7,015 nucleotides of DNA from an uncultured Burkholderiales bacterium (GCA_903871865.1 CAIQIL010000106.1:1-7015), one strand, 5' to 3'; counted from the stretch's first letter, positions 1 through 6,762 are shown. Numbers and translations: made by a program. Notes: generated by a model from the sequence alone, not told the origin.

Positions 1-353
1 CGCCCATGCCACCACCTTCACGGCCGCCCAGCAGTTGCATCTGCTCGGCGACGATTTCGGTGGTGTAGTTGTCCTTGCCGTCCTTGTCCTGCCACTTGCG
101 GGTCTTCAGGCGACCTTCGACATAGACCGAGCGGCCCTTCTTCAGGTACTCGCCGGCGATTTCGGCCAGGCGGTCGTAAAACACAACACGGTGCCATTCG
201 GTCTCTTCGACCTTGTCACCCGAATTTTTGTCCTTCCAGTTGCGCGTGGTGGCAATGGACACGTTGCAAACGGCGGCGCCGTTGGGCGTGTAGCGGACTT
301 CGGGGTCGCGGCCCAGGTTGCCGATGAGGGGTGACTTTGTTGACAGAAGCCAT
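1..353 (-). CDS. ssb: Single-strand DNA-binding protein SSB, 5' part, with apparent frameshift; 3' end beyond window
   Basis: SSB coats single-stranded DNA during replication, recombination and repair. Read on the minus strand from the ATG at 353-351, the protein begins MASVNKV, the usual SSB N-terminus. It then breaks: the run of four C (plus strand GGGG at 328-331) puts the rest in another frame. Dropping one C restores an uninterrupted OB-fold to the window edge, with recognisable SSB blocks such as [54 protein letters not shown] and [15 protein letters not shown]. About 117 codons are visible; the Gly-rich linker and acidic C-terminal tip lie outside. No alternative ATG, GTG or TTG was found in the downstream frame close upstream of the break. 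The ribosome site is weak (CTGGAA about 7 nt before ATG). Because ssb is normally essential, a sequencing or assembly indel is the simplest explanation, and a real mutation is less likely. Family identity is certain; integrity is not. Confidence 0.93.
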
Positions 354-411
354 GGATGCGTTCCAGACAAGAGATGGTTGGTTGAAAAGGGTGCCGTTTG
401 TTAGCCCCGAC

Positions 412-440
412 ATTATCGCGCGGCACCTTCCTTCTGCCAT
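412..440 (-). promoter_or_regulatory. Candidate sigma-70-type promoter of ssb
   Basis: On the minus strand a GATAAT hexamer (417-412; 5 of 6 matches to TATAAT) lies 17 bp downstream of ATGGCA (440-435; 4 of 6 matches to TTGACA). This is the optimal spacing, and the site faces ssb with a predicted 5' untranslated leader of about 50 nt. Position, spacing and lower local GC support it. It was found by eye and has not been tested against background. Confidence 0.45.
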
Positions 441-451
441 CCCCCGCGGCA

Positions 452-478
452 CACCCTTGCGGGTGCACCCCGATGGGG
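452..478. repeat. GC-rich nested inverted repeats upstream of ssb
   Basis: Three overlapping inverted repeats are packed together: CACCC/GGGTG with loop TTGC (452-465), the 10-bp perfect palindrome GGGTGCACCC (461-470), and CCCC/GGGG with loop GAT (468-478). Because the middle arm GGGTG can pair with either flanking CACCC, alternative hairpins are possible. It lies just upstream of the candidate ssb -35 box. It is not expected to be a terminator, since the flanking genes diverge and no T-run follows. An operator or simple GC-rich chance structure are both possible. Confidence 0.4.
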
Positions 479-676
479 CGCTTGGGGCGGTCCCTCGAAC
501 TGTCGTGACATGTGCCGCATATTTCGATTTTGGTGCGCTGCAATCGTGACCGATAGTGAGGAGTACCGGCGCGGTGACGGTGCCTCAGTCAGAGCGGGGT
601 TGGCAAAAGTGACCCCTTTCACCGCAGGGCCAGTGCGACGCCGAGGAGCGCGTCCTGGCACTTGAATGCTCCTCAC

Positions 677-683
677 AAGGGGA
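677..683 (+). promoter_or_regulatory. Ribosome binding site of mcp1
   Basis: AAGGGGA precedes the ATG at 688 with 4-5 nt spacing. It selects this start over the upstream frames that run through the area. Confidence 0.7.
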
Positions 684-687
684 TGGA

Positions 688-1860
688 ATGCGGTCAGACG
701 GATGGACACACGCTCGCCGACAGTCAGCGTGGTGCGTGGCAGCTTGCGCTTGGCTGGGGGCGATGGCCGCCTGGCTGGGGTACTGGCCTGCGGCCATGGG
801 CGCCTGCCTGGTGCTCTTGGGCCTCAGCGGCGCGGTGCTGGCCTGGGTGCACGCTGCCAAAGGCGCAGCGCTTGCGAGCCCCGCCGACGCCAGCGCGGGC
901 CAGGACGCGGCCGACTGCCTGTCGGAGGCCGCAGCCCTGTGGCTCACACACCTGCAGACGGCACAAACACAGATGAGGGAAGCCACCGACGAGTTGCTCG
1001 CTGGTTTCTCCGACATCCTGGTCCAACTGGACCAGATCGTGGCCAGCGGGCCTCAGGCGCACGAGCAGGAAGCTTCTCGCACCGAAGTGCTCACGCGCTG
1101 TGAGGCCGACCTCAATGGCTTGATGCAGAACTTCTCCGCCTTCGTGCAGTCGCGCGAGCAGATCCTGGGTTCGGTGCAAGGGCTGGCGCAGCGCTCGGGC
1201 GGCTTGCAAGACATGGCCGAGGAAGTGGCCAAGCTGGCCCGACAGACCAACCTGCTCTCCATCAACGCCGCCATCGAGGCCGCCCGCGCAGGCGAGAGCG
1301 GCCGGGGCTTCGCGGTGGTCGCCGCCGAGGTGCGACGGCTCTCTGGCGAATCGGGCAACACCGGGCGCCGCATCGGTCAGCAGATCGACGACCTGCGCAC
1401 GCAGATGGGCGACGCCCTGGACTGCGCCCGCACCCAGGCCGAGGCCGATGGCCAGGTGATCGACGCGTCGGGCGCGACCATCCAGCACGTCATCCAGGAC
1501 GTCGAGGGCGTGGTCAAGCAGTTGCACCAGCGTGCGACCGTGCTCGGCGCCCATGGCGAGTCGGTGCGCCAGCAGGTCGAGCAGATGATGATGGCCTTCC
1601 AGTTCCAGGACCGCGTCCAACAAATCATGGAGCAGGTCAACCACTCCATCGAACAGGCTGTGCAACAGGTCGATGGCGCTTTGCGGCAGGGCCAGCGCCT
1701 GGACCGCGAGCGTTGGCAGCAGCTGCTGCAGGCCGGCTACACCACCGAAGAGCAGCGCGCCGCGCATGGCCAAAGCGGCAGCCATGGCGCCACCGCAGGC
1801 GGCGCACAGACCCCATCCACCGCTGCGGCGCCGCAGGCGTCCGAACTCACTTTTTTCTGA
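688..1860 (+). CDS. Methyl-accepting chemotaxis protein-like receptor (mcp1), membrane hairpin, no sensor domain, CheZ-like motif
   Basis: A 390-residue receptor-like protein, short for an MCP (usually above 500). Residues ~14-33 and ~35-54 are two hydrophobic segments joined by a very short loop, giving a membrane hairpin with no periplasmic domain. No HAMP or PAS is seen; a long helical region begins near 75. The conserved MCP hairpin tip lies at 186-217 ([18 protein letters not shown], then [11 protein letters not shown]), which identifies the family and should contact CheA and CheW. I see no consensus methylation Glu/Gln pairs. The returning helix carries [12 protein letters not shown] (301-312), resembling the CheZ phosphatase motif (see findings). 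Residues ~358-385 are Ala/Gly/Ser/Thr/Pro-rich and probably disordered, and the protein ends ELTFF. It is the first gene of the operon, 30 nt before cheY. MCP-family membership is firm; sensing role and ligand are unknown. Confidence 0.93.
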   Translation: MRSDGWTHARRQSAWCVAACAWLGAMAAWLGYWPAAMGACLVLLGLSGAVLAWVHAAKGAALASPADASAGQDAADCLSEAAALWLTHLQTAQTQMREATDELLAGFSDILVQLDQIVASGPQAHEQEASRTEVLTRCEADLNGLMQNFSAFVQSREQILGSVQGLAQRSGGLQDMAEEVAKLARQTNLLSINAAIEAARAGESGRGFAVVAAEVRRLSGESGNTGRRIGQQIDDLRTQMGDALDCARTQAEADGQVIDASGATIQHVIQDVEGVVKQLHQRATVLGAHGESVRQQVEQMMMAFQFQDRVQQIMEQVNHSIEQAVQQVDGALRQGQRLDRERWQQLLQAGYTTEEQRAAHGQSGSHGATAGGAQTPSTAAAPQASELTFF

Positions 1861-1878
1861 CCTGGCACGGGCACACAC

Positions 1879-1884
1879 GAGGAG
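1879..1884 (+). promoter_or_regulatory. Ribosome binding site that selects the GTG start of cheY
   Basis: GAGGAG lies 6 nt before the GTG at 1891. An ATG at 1886-1888 is out of frame with cheY, gives only ATG-CCG-TGA and sits 1 nt from the Shine-Dalgarno, so the GTG is the start. Confidence 0.8.
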
Positions 1885-1890
1885 CATGCC

Positions 1891-2259
1891 GTGAGCAAAA
1901 CCATCCTGATCGTCGATGACTCCAGTTCGCTGCGCACCGTGGTGAAACTGGCGCTGACGCGCGCGGGCTACGACGTGCTGGAAGCGGGCGATGGCGAAGA
2001 AGCGCTGACCCGGCTCGACGGCCGCAAGATCCACCTCATCGTCAGCGACGTGAACATGCCGCGCATGGACGGCATCACCTTCCTGACCAAGGTCAAGGCC
2101 CACCCCAGCTACAAGTTCACGCCCGTGGTGATGCTGACCACGGAAGGCCAGGACGCCACCAAGGAGCGCGGACGCGCTGCCGGCGCCAAGGCCTGGATCG
2201 TCAAACCCTTCAACCCGCCGGTGCTGCTGGACGCTGTCTCCAAGCTGGTGCTGGCCTGA
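1891..2259 (+). CDS. cheY: CheY-type single-domain response regulator
   Basis: A 122-residue stand-alone receiver domain with no output domain. When phosphorylated by CheA, CheY normally leaves the array and binds the flagellar switch or another target. All catalytic residues are present: acidic pair Asp9-Asp10, phosphoacceptor Asp53 (VSDVNMPRMDG), Thr83 in the MLTTEG block, and Lys105 in IVKPF. The switch aromatic, Tyr106 in E. coli CheY, corresponds here to Trp102 (AKAWIVKP), so the output surface may differ. Start is a GTG with a strong ribosome site; translation as MSKTILIVDD fits the family. It lies between mcp1 and the STAS gene, 11 nt before the latter, so it is probably the cognate regulator of the CheA below. 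The alternative, a phosphate-sink CheY without a flagellar target, cannot be excluded from sequence. Confidence 0.95.
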   Translation: MSKTILIVDDSSSLRTVVKLALTRAGYDVLEAGDGEEALTRLDGRKIHLIVSDVNMPRMDGITFLTKVKAHPSYKFTPVVMLTTEGQDATKERGRAAGAKAWIVKPFNPPVLLDAVSKLVLA

Positions 2260-2270
2260 CGAGACCGACC

Positions 2271-2579
2271 ATGAGCGACGCTGCCACCCTCCCGACACCC
2301 CGCGCTTTGCCGGCGGAGCTGAGCATCTACAGCGCGGCGGACACCCATGCCCACATGCTGCGCTGGCTCGATGCCGACCGCGACACCCGCGTCTGGCCGG
2401 TGCAGGCCGCGGACGTGGTCCAGGCGGATGCCGCCGGGGTGCAGCTGCTGCTGTCGCTGTCCCACAGCCTGCACGCCCGCGGACAACAGCTGCACCTGGT
2501 GGCCGCCAGCGATGCCCTCCAGCAGGCTTGCCACGGCCTGGGCCTGAGCCAGCGTCTGAGCCAGTGGCTCGACGCCTGA
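2271..2579 (+). CDS. STAS-domain protein in chemosensory operon
   Basis: A 102-residue protein consisting of one STAS domain (anti-anti-sigma factor / MlaB-like fold). Support is the central block VVQADAAGVQLLLSLSHSL (49-67), which matches the conserved D-S-x-G-xxxLL loop and helix of the family, followed by a beta strand (LHLVAAS, 74-80) and a final amphipathic helix (81-101). The serine that is phosphorylated in SpoIIAA-type proteins (after the Asp) is replaced by Ala54 (Asp53-Ala54-Ala55-Gly56), so classical kinase control is unlikely. Small STAS genes beside cheY and cheA are known in several proteobacterial chemosensory clusters, but their role is poorly defined; binding to CheA, CheY or a receptor is plausible. 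The ribosome site is weak (ACGAGA before the ATG), with 11 nt between cheY stop and this start, suggesting translational coupling. There are no membrane segments. Family assignment is good, function unknown. Confidence 0.82.
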   Translation: MSDAATLPTPRALPAELSIYSAADTHAHMLRWLDADRDTRVWPVQAADVVQADAAGVQLLLSLSHSLHARGQQLHLVAASDALQQACHGLGLSQRLSQWLDA

Positions 2580-2609
2580 GCCCCACGACATCCGCACCCG
2601 GAGCGACCC

Positions 2610-4793
2610 ATGGCCCACCTGCACGACGACACCGACCAGAGCTTCATCGCCGAAGCCCTGCCTGCCTTCATCAGCGAGGCCCAGGAGCAGATCGAGCAGG
2701 TCGAGCAGCTGCTGCTGCAACTCGAAGACGCACCTGACGACGCCGAGTTGCTCAACGCGCTGTTCCGCTGCGCGCACACCGTCAAGGGCTCGGCCGGCGT
2801 GTTCGGCCTGGACGCGGTGGTGGCGTTCACGCACCACGTCGAGTCCCTGCTGGATGGGCTGCGCGAGGGGCGCCAGCACTTGACCCCGGCCATGAGCACG
2901 CTGCTCTTGCAATGCAATGACCAGATCCGACTGCTCGTGGACGCGGCCAGCGACCTCGCCAGCGATGTGTCTGCCTCCGAAGGCTTGCGCCAGCACCTGG
3001 TGGCCGAGTTGCAGCGCTGGACCGATGGCGGCGCGCCAGGCACCGGTGCGGGCGATGCCCTTTTGCCGGTGGTGACACAGGCGGTGGGGGCGCAGGAAGC
3101 CCCGCAGGCCCAGCCCTGGCACATCGACGTGCGCTTCGGGCACGACACCTTCCGCAATGGCATGGACCCGCTGGCCATCTTGAACTACCTGCGCGGTCTG
3201 GGTGAACTGGACGACGTGGTGCTCGACGAGGCTGCCGTGCCCGCGCTGGACCAACTGGAGCCCGAGTCCTGCCACCTGGGGCTTGGCTTCACGCTGCTGA
3301 CCGACGCGGTGCAAGCGGGCATCGAAGACGCCTTCAGCTTTGTGCGCGAGGACTGCGAGCTGTGCATCACGCCGCCGACACCGACCACGCATGGCCTGGC
3401 AGAGACACACCAGGCTTTGGATGCGGCGCCGGCCCCAGCCACGCAGGCCGCCGCTGTGACGCCCTCCGCAACTGCAACTGCCAACGCAGCCGCGTCCGTG
3501 CCCGCCGATGCGCGCAAACCCAAGGCCCGCGATGGCGCCGAAGACGGTCGCTTCATCCGCGTGCAGGCCGACCGCCTCGACGCCGTCATCAACCTGCTGG
3601 GTGAGCTGGTCGTGGCCAGCGCGGGTGCGTCGATGCTGGCCCGCGAGACCCGCCAGGGCGCGCTCATCGAGGCCAACGGCCACATGGAGCGCCTGATCGA
3701 AGAGATCCGAAATGGCACGCTGCAGTTGCGCATGGTGCCGATCGGCGAGACCTTCAGCCGCTTCCGCCGCGTGGTGCGCGACGTGGCCGCCGACTTGCAC
3801 AAGGACGTCGTGTTGGAGATCCAGGGCGGCGAGACCGAGCTGGACAAATCCATGGTGGAGCGCATCGCCGACCCGCTCATGCACCTGGTGCGCAACGCGC
3901 TGGACCACGGCCTGGAAACGCCCGAGGAACGCGTCGCCGCAGGCAAGCCGGCGCAAGGTCAGCTCACGCTCAGCGCCTGCCACGAGTCGGGCCACGTGCT
4001 CATCCGCATCCGGGACGATGGCCGCGGCATCTCGCGCGAGCGGGTGCTGAAGAAGGCCTGGGACCGTGGCCTGGTCGAACCTGGCGTCACGCCGCCCGAT
4101 GCCGACATCCTCCAGCTCATTTTCGAGCCTGGCTTTTCCACCGCCGAGCAGGTCACCAACCTGTCGGGCCGCGGTGTGGGCATGGACGTGGTGCGCCAGA
4201 ACATCGAGGCCTTGCGCGGCCGCGTGCAGATCGCCAGCGCGCCAGGCGAAGGCACGGACATCGACATCCGCCTGCCCCTGACGCTGGCCATCATCGACGG
4301 CTTCCTGGTCGGGGTGGGCGACTCGCGCTTCATCTTCCCGCTGGAGTCGGTGGTCGAGGTCATCCAGGGCGATGGCCTGGGCCAGTCCATGCAGGCCGAT
4401 GGCCGCTGCTGCATGGAGCTGCGTGGCCAGGTGCTGCCCGTCATGTCGCTCAGCGAGGTCTATGGCCTCGATTGCGCCCCGGCCGTGCGGCCCAGCGTGG
4501 TGGTCATCCAGTCGGCCGGTCGCCAGTACGGTGTGCTGGTCGATGTGCTGATGGGCCACTACCAGACCGTGATCAAACCCCTCAGTCGCATGTTCCGCTC
4601 CCTGCGCGGCATCAGCGGCTCGTCCATCCTCGGCAACGGCGATGTGGCGCTCATTTTCGATGTCCATGCGCTTGGCGATCTGGCTGCCGCCGAGCGGATG
4701 CGCCGACCCACCCGGTCGGTCAGCAGCCCTCAACTTCCCTCGCACAGTCGTGCCACCCCGGACGAAGGAGCCTCCCATGGCCTACACAGCTGA
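2610..4793 (+). CDS. cheA: Chemotaxis histidine kinase CheA
   Basis: A 727-residue cytoplasmic sensor kinase that autophosphorylates on histidine and passes phosphate to CheY (and CheB). Domains in order: P1/HPt at ~8-115 with phosphohistidine His56 in AHTVKGSAG; a middle domain at ~168-253 that does not look like E. coli P2; an Ala/Pro/Thr-rich linker ~254-311; P3 dimerisation helices ~313-375; P4 ATPase ~376-557 with N box ([12 protein letters not shown], 425-436), G1 (DDGRGI, 469-474), F box (FEPGFST, 505-511), G2 (GRGVGM, 520-525) and GEGT (546-549); and P5 CheW-like domain ~560-695. All ATP-binding boxes are intact, so it should be active. The ATG at 2610 follows GGAG at 6 nt spacing. 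The last ~30 residues (698-727) extend past P5, are Ser/Pro/Arg-rich, and are encoded partly by the mcp2 ribosome site; the stop lies 17 nt inside mcp2. Confidence 0.97.
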   Translation: MAHLHDDTDQSFIAEALPAFISEAQEQIEQVEQLLLQLEDAPDDAELLNALFRCAHTVKGSAGVFGLDAVVAFTHHVESLLDGLREGRQHLTPAMSTLLLQCNDQIRLLVDAASDLASDVSASEGLRQHLVAELQRWTDGGAPGTGAGDALLPVVTQAVGAQEAPQAQPWHIDVRFGHDTFRNGMDPLAILNYLRGLGELDDVVLDEAAVPALDQLEPESCHLGLGFTLLTDAVQAGIEDAFSFVREDCELCITPPTPTTHGLAETHQALDAAPAPATQAAAVTPSATATANAAASVPADARKPKARDGAEDGRFIRVQADRLDAVINLLGELVVASAGASMLARETRQGALIEANGHMERLIEEIRNGTLQLRMVPIGETFSRFRRVVRDVAADLHKDVVLEIQGGETELDKSMVERIADPLMHLVRNALDHGLETPEERVAAGKPAQGQLTLSACHESGHVLIRIRDDGRGISRERVLKKAWDRGLVEPGVTPPDADILQLIFEPGFSTAEQVTNLSGRGVGMDVVRQNIEALRGRVQIASAPGEGTDIDIRLPLTLAIIDGFLVGVGDSRFIFPLESVVEVIQGDGLGQSMQADGRCCMELRGQVLPVMSLSEVYGLDCAPAVRPSVVVIQSAGRQYGVLVDVLMGHYQTVIKPLSRMFRSLRGISGSSILGNGDVALIFDVHALGDLAAAERMRRPTRSVSSPQLPSHSRATPDEGASHGLHS
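4764..4770 (+). promoter_or_regulatory. Ribosome binding site that selects the mcp2 start, inside cheA
   Basis: GAAGGAG lies 6 nt before the ATG at 4777. This is the strongest ribosome site in the area. It rules out the in-frame ATG at 4642, which would add 45 residues translated from within the cheA P5 coding sequence. Confidence 0.88.
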
Positions 4794-6762
4794 CACCCCG
4801 AACCTGCCCGACAAGGCTTTGATGGCGGCTGCCGCCTGCATGGCCGCCTTGGTCATCACGCCCTTCCTTGACCACGGGCCTGCGGCCCTGTCGATCGGCC
4901 TGGCCGCAGCGGGCCTGGCTTGTGCCGGCTGGGGCCTGGTGCGACAACGCGCCGTGCACGCCGGGGCACGGCAGGAAATCACCGATGCCCACCGCGCGCT
5001 CGAAGAGCTGGAGGGCCGCCTGGACACCATGAGCCGCGAGCACGAGCAGGGCTGGATCGGCAAGACCATCGACGTGTCCGCGCTGCCCTCGGCCAGTGCC
5101 GGCATTGGCGACAAGATCAACCAGCTGGTGGCCGCCCACATCGCCGTGAAGATGCAGGTGGTGGACACGATCAAGGCCTACGGCGAGGGCCGCTTCGACG
5201 TGAAGATGGCGCGCCTGCCAGGCCAGAAGGCCGTGATCACCGAGTCGATGGACGATGTCTGCGCACGCCTGTCGGAGGTGGTGCGTGAAAGCGAGCGCAA
5301 CGCCCGCATCCGCACGGCGCTGGAGGTGGTCACGAGCAACGTGATGATCGCCGATGCCGATCAGAACATCGTCTTCATGAACAAGGCGGTCGAGCAAATG
5401 CTCAGCAACGCCGAAGCCGACCTGCGCAAGGCCTTGCCGCAGTTCGATGTGCGCAAGGTGCTGGGCTCCAACATCGACATCTTCCACAAGAACCCGGCGC
5501 ACCAGCGCAACATGCTGGCGGGCTTGCGTGACACCCACCGCGCCCAGATCAAGGTGGCGGGCCGGACCTTCGCGCTGGTGGCCACGCCGGTCGTCGACGC
5601 GCACGGCGTGCGCACCGGCACCGTGGTGGAGTGGGGCGACCGCACGCAAGAGGTGGCGACCGAAGAGGAGATCGCCAATGTGGTGGCCGCAGCGGCCAAC
5701 GGTGACTTCACGCAGCGCGTGTCCGTTCAGGACAAGGCGGGCTTCTTCGCCTCGCTGGGCGGTGGCGTCAACCAGATCATGGAGACCAGCGAGCGCGGCC
5801 TCAGCGACGTGGCCGACCTGCTGACGGCCTTCGCCAGCGGCGACCTCAGCCACCGCATCCAGCGTGACTATGCCGGCCTCTTCCACAAGGTCAAGGAGGC
5901 GGGCAACGAAACCGGCGACCAGCTCACCCGCGTGCTGGGCGAGGTGCGATCGGCCGCGGCGGCCCTCACGGGGGCGGCCAGCCAGGTCAGTGCGACGGCC
6001 CAGTCGCTGTCGCAGGCGGCGTCCGAGCAGGCCGCATCGGTCGAGCAAACCACCGACGCCATCGAGCTGATGTCGGCTTCCATCTCGCAAAACAGCGACA
6101 ACGCCAAGGTCACCGACGGCATGGCCACCAAGGCATCCCGCGAGGCTGGCGATGGCGGCTCTGCCGTGAGCCAGACCGTGACGGCGATGAAGCAGATCGC
6201 TGCCAAGATCAGCATCGTCGATGACATCGCCTACCAGACCAACCTGCTGGCCCTGAACGCCGCCATCGAGGCCGCGCGTGCGGGTGAGCATGGCAAGGGC
6301 TTCGCGGTGGTGGCCGCCGAGGTCCGCAAGCTGGCCGAGCGCAGCCAGACGGCCGCGCAGGAAATCGGTGAGCTCGCGGCCAACAGCGTGTCCACGGCCG
6401 AGCGTGCGGGCAAGCTGCTCGACGAGATCGTGCCGTCCATCCAGCGCACGTCGGAGCTGGTGCAGGAAATCTCTGCGGCCTCGGCAGAGCAGAGCCAGTC
6501 GGTGGGCCACATCGGCGAAGCCATGACGCAACTCAACAAGGCCACGCAGCAAAACGCATCGGCCTCGGAAGAGCTGGCGGCCACCTCGGAAGAGCTGTCC
6601 GGTCAGGCCGAGCAATTGCAGCAGTCGATCGCCTTCTTCAACATCGACGGTGGCGGGGCGATGGACGCGGCAGACGTGGGCCGCCGCCCAGCGAACATGG
6701 CCGCGCGAGGCGGTGCGTCGGGCATCGCCAAGGTGGCGGGCAGCAGCTTCCGTCCCTTCTGA
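4777..6762 (+). CDS. Methyl-accepting chemotaxis protein (mcp2) with PAS and HAMP-like modules
   Basis: A 661-residue receptor. Residues ~14-30 and ~36-55 are hydrophobic and separated by only a few residues, giving a membrane hairpin without a periplasmic domain. A HAMP-like helical module follows (~115-170), then a PAS domain (~178-290, including [15 protein letters not shown] and [18 protein letters not shown], ending in TVVEWGDRT), then two further HAMP-like repeats (~293-340 with ANGDFTQRV; ~341-390 with ASGDLSHRI). The signalling domain spans ~395-620, with its hairpin tip at 487-518. Glu598-Glu599 sits in a full match to the MCP methylation consensus ([10 protein letters not shown]). 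A flexible tail leads to C-terminal SFRPF, resembling the NWETF-type CheR/CheB tether. It overlaps the cheA end by 17 nt and lies 11 nt before cheW. It is probably the main receptor of this CheA, sensing an intracellular cue such as redox or metabolic state; the PAS ligand cannot be read from sequence. Confidence 0.95.
   Translation: MAYTADTPNLPDKALMAAAACMAALVITPFLDHGPAALSIGLAAAGLACAGWGLVRQRAVHAGARQEITDAHRALEELEGRLDTMSREHEQGWIGKTIDVSALPSASAGIGDKINQLVAAHIAVKMQVVDTIKAYGEGRFDVKMARLPGQKAVITESMDDVCARLSEVVRESERNARIRTALEVVTSNVMIADADQNIVFMNKAVEQMLSNAEADLRKALPQFDVRKVLGSNIDIFHKNPAHQRNMLAGLRDTHRAQIKVAGRTFALVATPVVDAHGVRTGTVVEWGDRTQEVATEEEIANVVAAAANGDFTQRVSVQDKAGFFASLGGGVNQIMETSERGLSDVADLLTAFASGDLSHRIQRDYAGLFHKVKEAGNETGDQLTRVLGEVRSAAAALTGAASQVSATAQSLSQAASEQAASVEQTTDAIELMSASISQNSDNAKVTDGMATKASREAGDGGSAVSQTVTAMKQIAAKISIVDDIAYQTNLLALNAAIEAARAGEHGKGFAVVAAEVRKLAERSQTAAQEIGELAANSVSTAERAGKLLDEIVPSIQRTSELVQEISAASAEQSQSVGHIGEAMTQLNKATQQNASASEELAATSEELSGQAEQLQQSIAFFNIDGGGAMDAADVGRRPANMAARGGASGIAKVAGSSFRPF
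6745..6759 (+). other. C-terminal SFRPF pentapeptide of mcp2 (putative CheR/CheB tether)
   Basis: The last five residues of mcp2 (657-661) fit the x-aromatic-x-x-aromatic pattern of the NWETF pentapeptide that recruits the adaptation enzymes CheR and CheB to some receptors. It is separated from the signalling helices by ~35 Gly/Ala-rich residues, as expected for a flexible tether. The role is inferred from position and pattern only. Confidence 0.5.

Larger units (their letters stand above)
354..687. other. Divergent intergenic region between ssb and the chemosensory operon
   Basis: This 334-bp gap separates two divergently transcribed units and holds no ORF that I can support. Short frames crossing it lack a ribosome site and a recognisable protein. 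It contains the candidate ssb promoter (412-440), the inverted-repeat cluster (452-478), a more AT-rich patch around 510-532, and four GTGAC pentamers on the plus strand (505, 546, 574, 609), the last within GTGA-N6-TCAC. The promoter of the chemotaxis operon must lie here if the operon starts at mcp1, but I could not identify convincing -35/-10, sigma-28 or sigma-54 elements. Confidence 0.6.

Noticed and set aside
331..549. 72-codon plus-strand frame across the ssb start and intergenic region
   Set aside because: Partly antisense to ssb, no Shine-Dalgarno, and the translation resembles no family.
549..556. ACCGATAG resembling the -10 element of a sigma-28 (FliA) promoter
   Set aside because: No TAAA-like -35 element at the required distance; the sequence 11-19 bp upstream is unrelated to the consensus.
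656..669. TGGCAC...TGC resembling a sigma-54 promoter upstream of mcp1
   Set aside because: The GG-to-GC spacing is 9 instead of 10, and the implied transcript start would fall at or beyond the Shine-Dalgarno of mcp1.
1886..1894. ATG-CCG-TGA mini-ORF whose stop overlaps the cheY GTG start
   Set aside because: Spacing from the Shine-Dalgarno to this ATG is only 1 nt, too short for efficient initiation; most likely chance.
4642..4776. 45-codon upstream extension of mcp2 from the ATG at 4642
   Set aside because: It overlaps the conserved end of the cheA P5 domain, the added residues are not receptor-like, and the ATG at 4777 has a near-perfect ribosome site.
2109..4778. 889-codon open frame on the minus strand opposite cheA
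   Set aside because: It lies entirely antisense to well-supported genes, has a His/Gly/Ala/Arg/Leu-rich composition typical of reversed high-GC codons, no ribosome site and no recognisable domain. The same holds for the long minus-strand frames at 724-2586 and 4720-6615.
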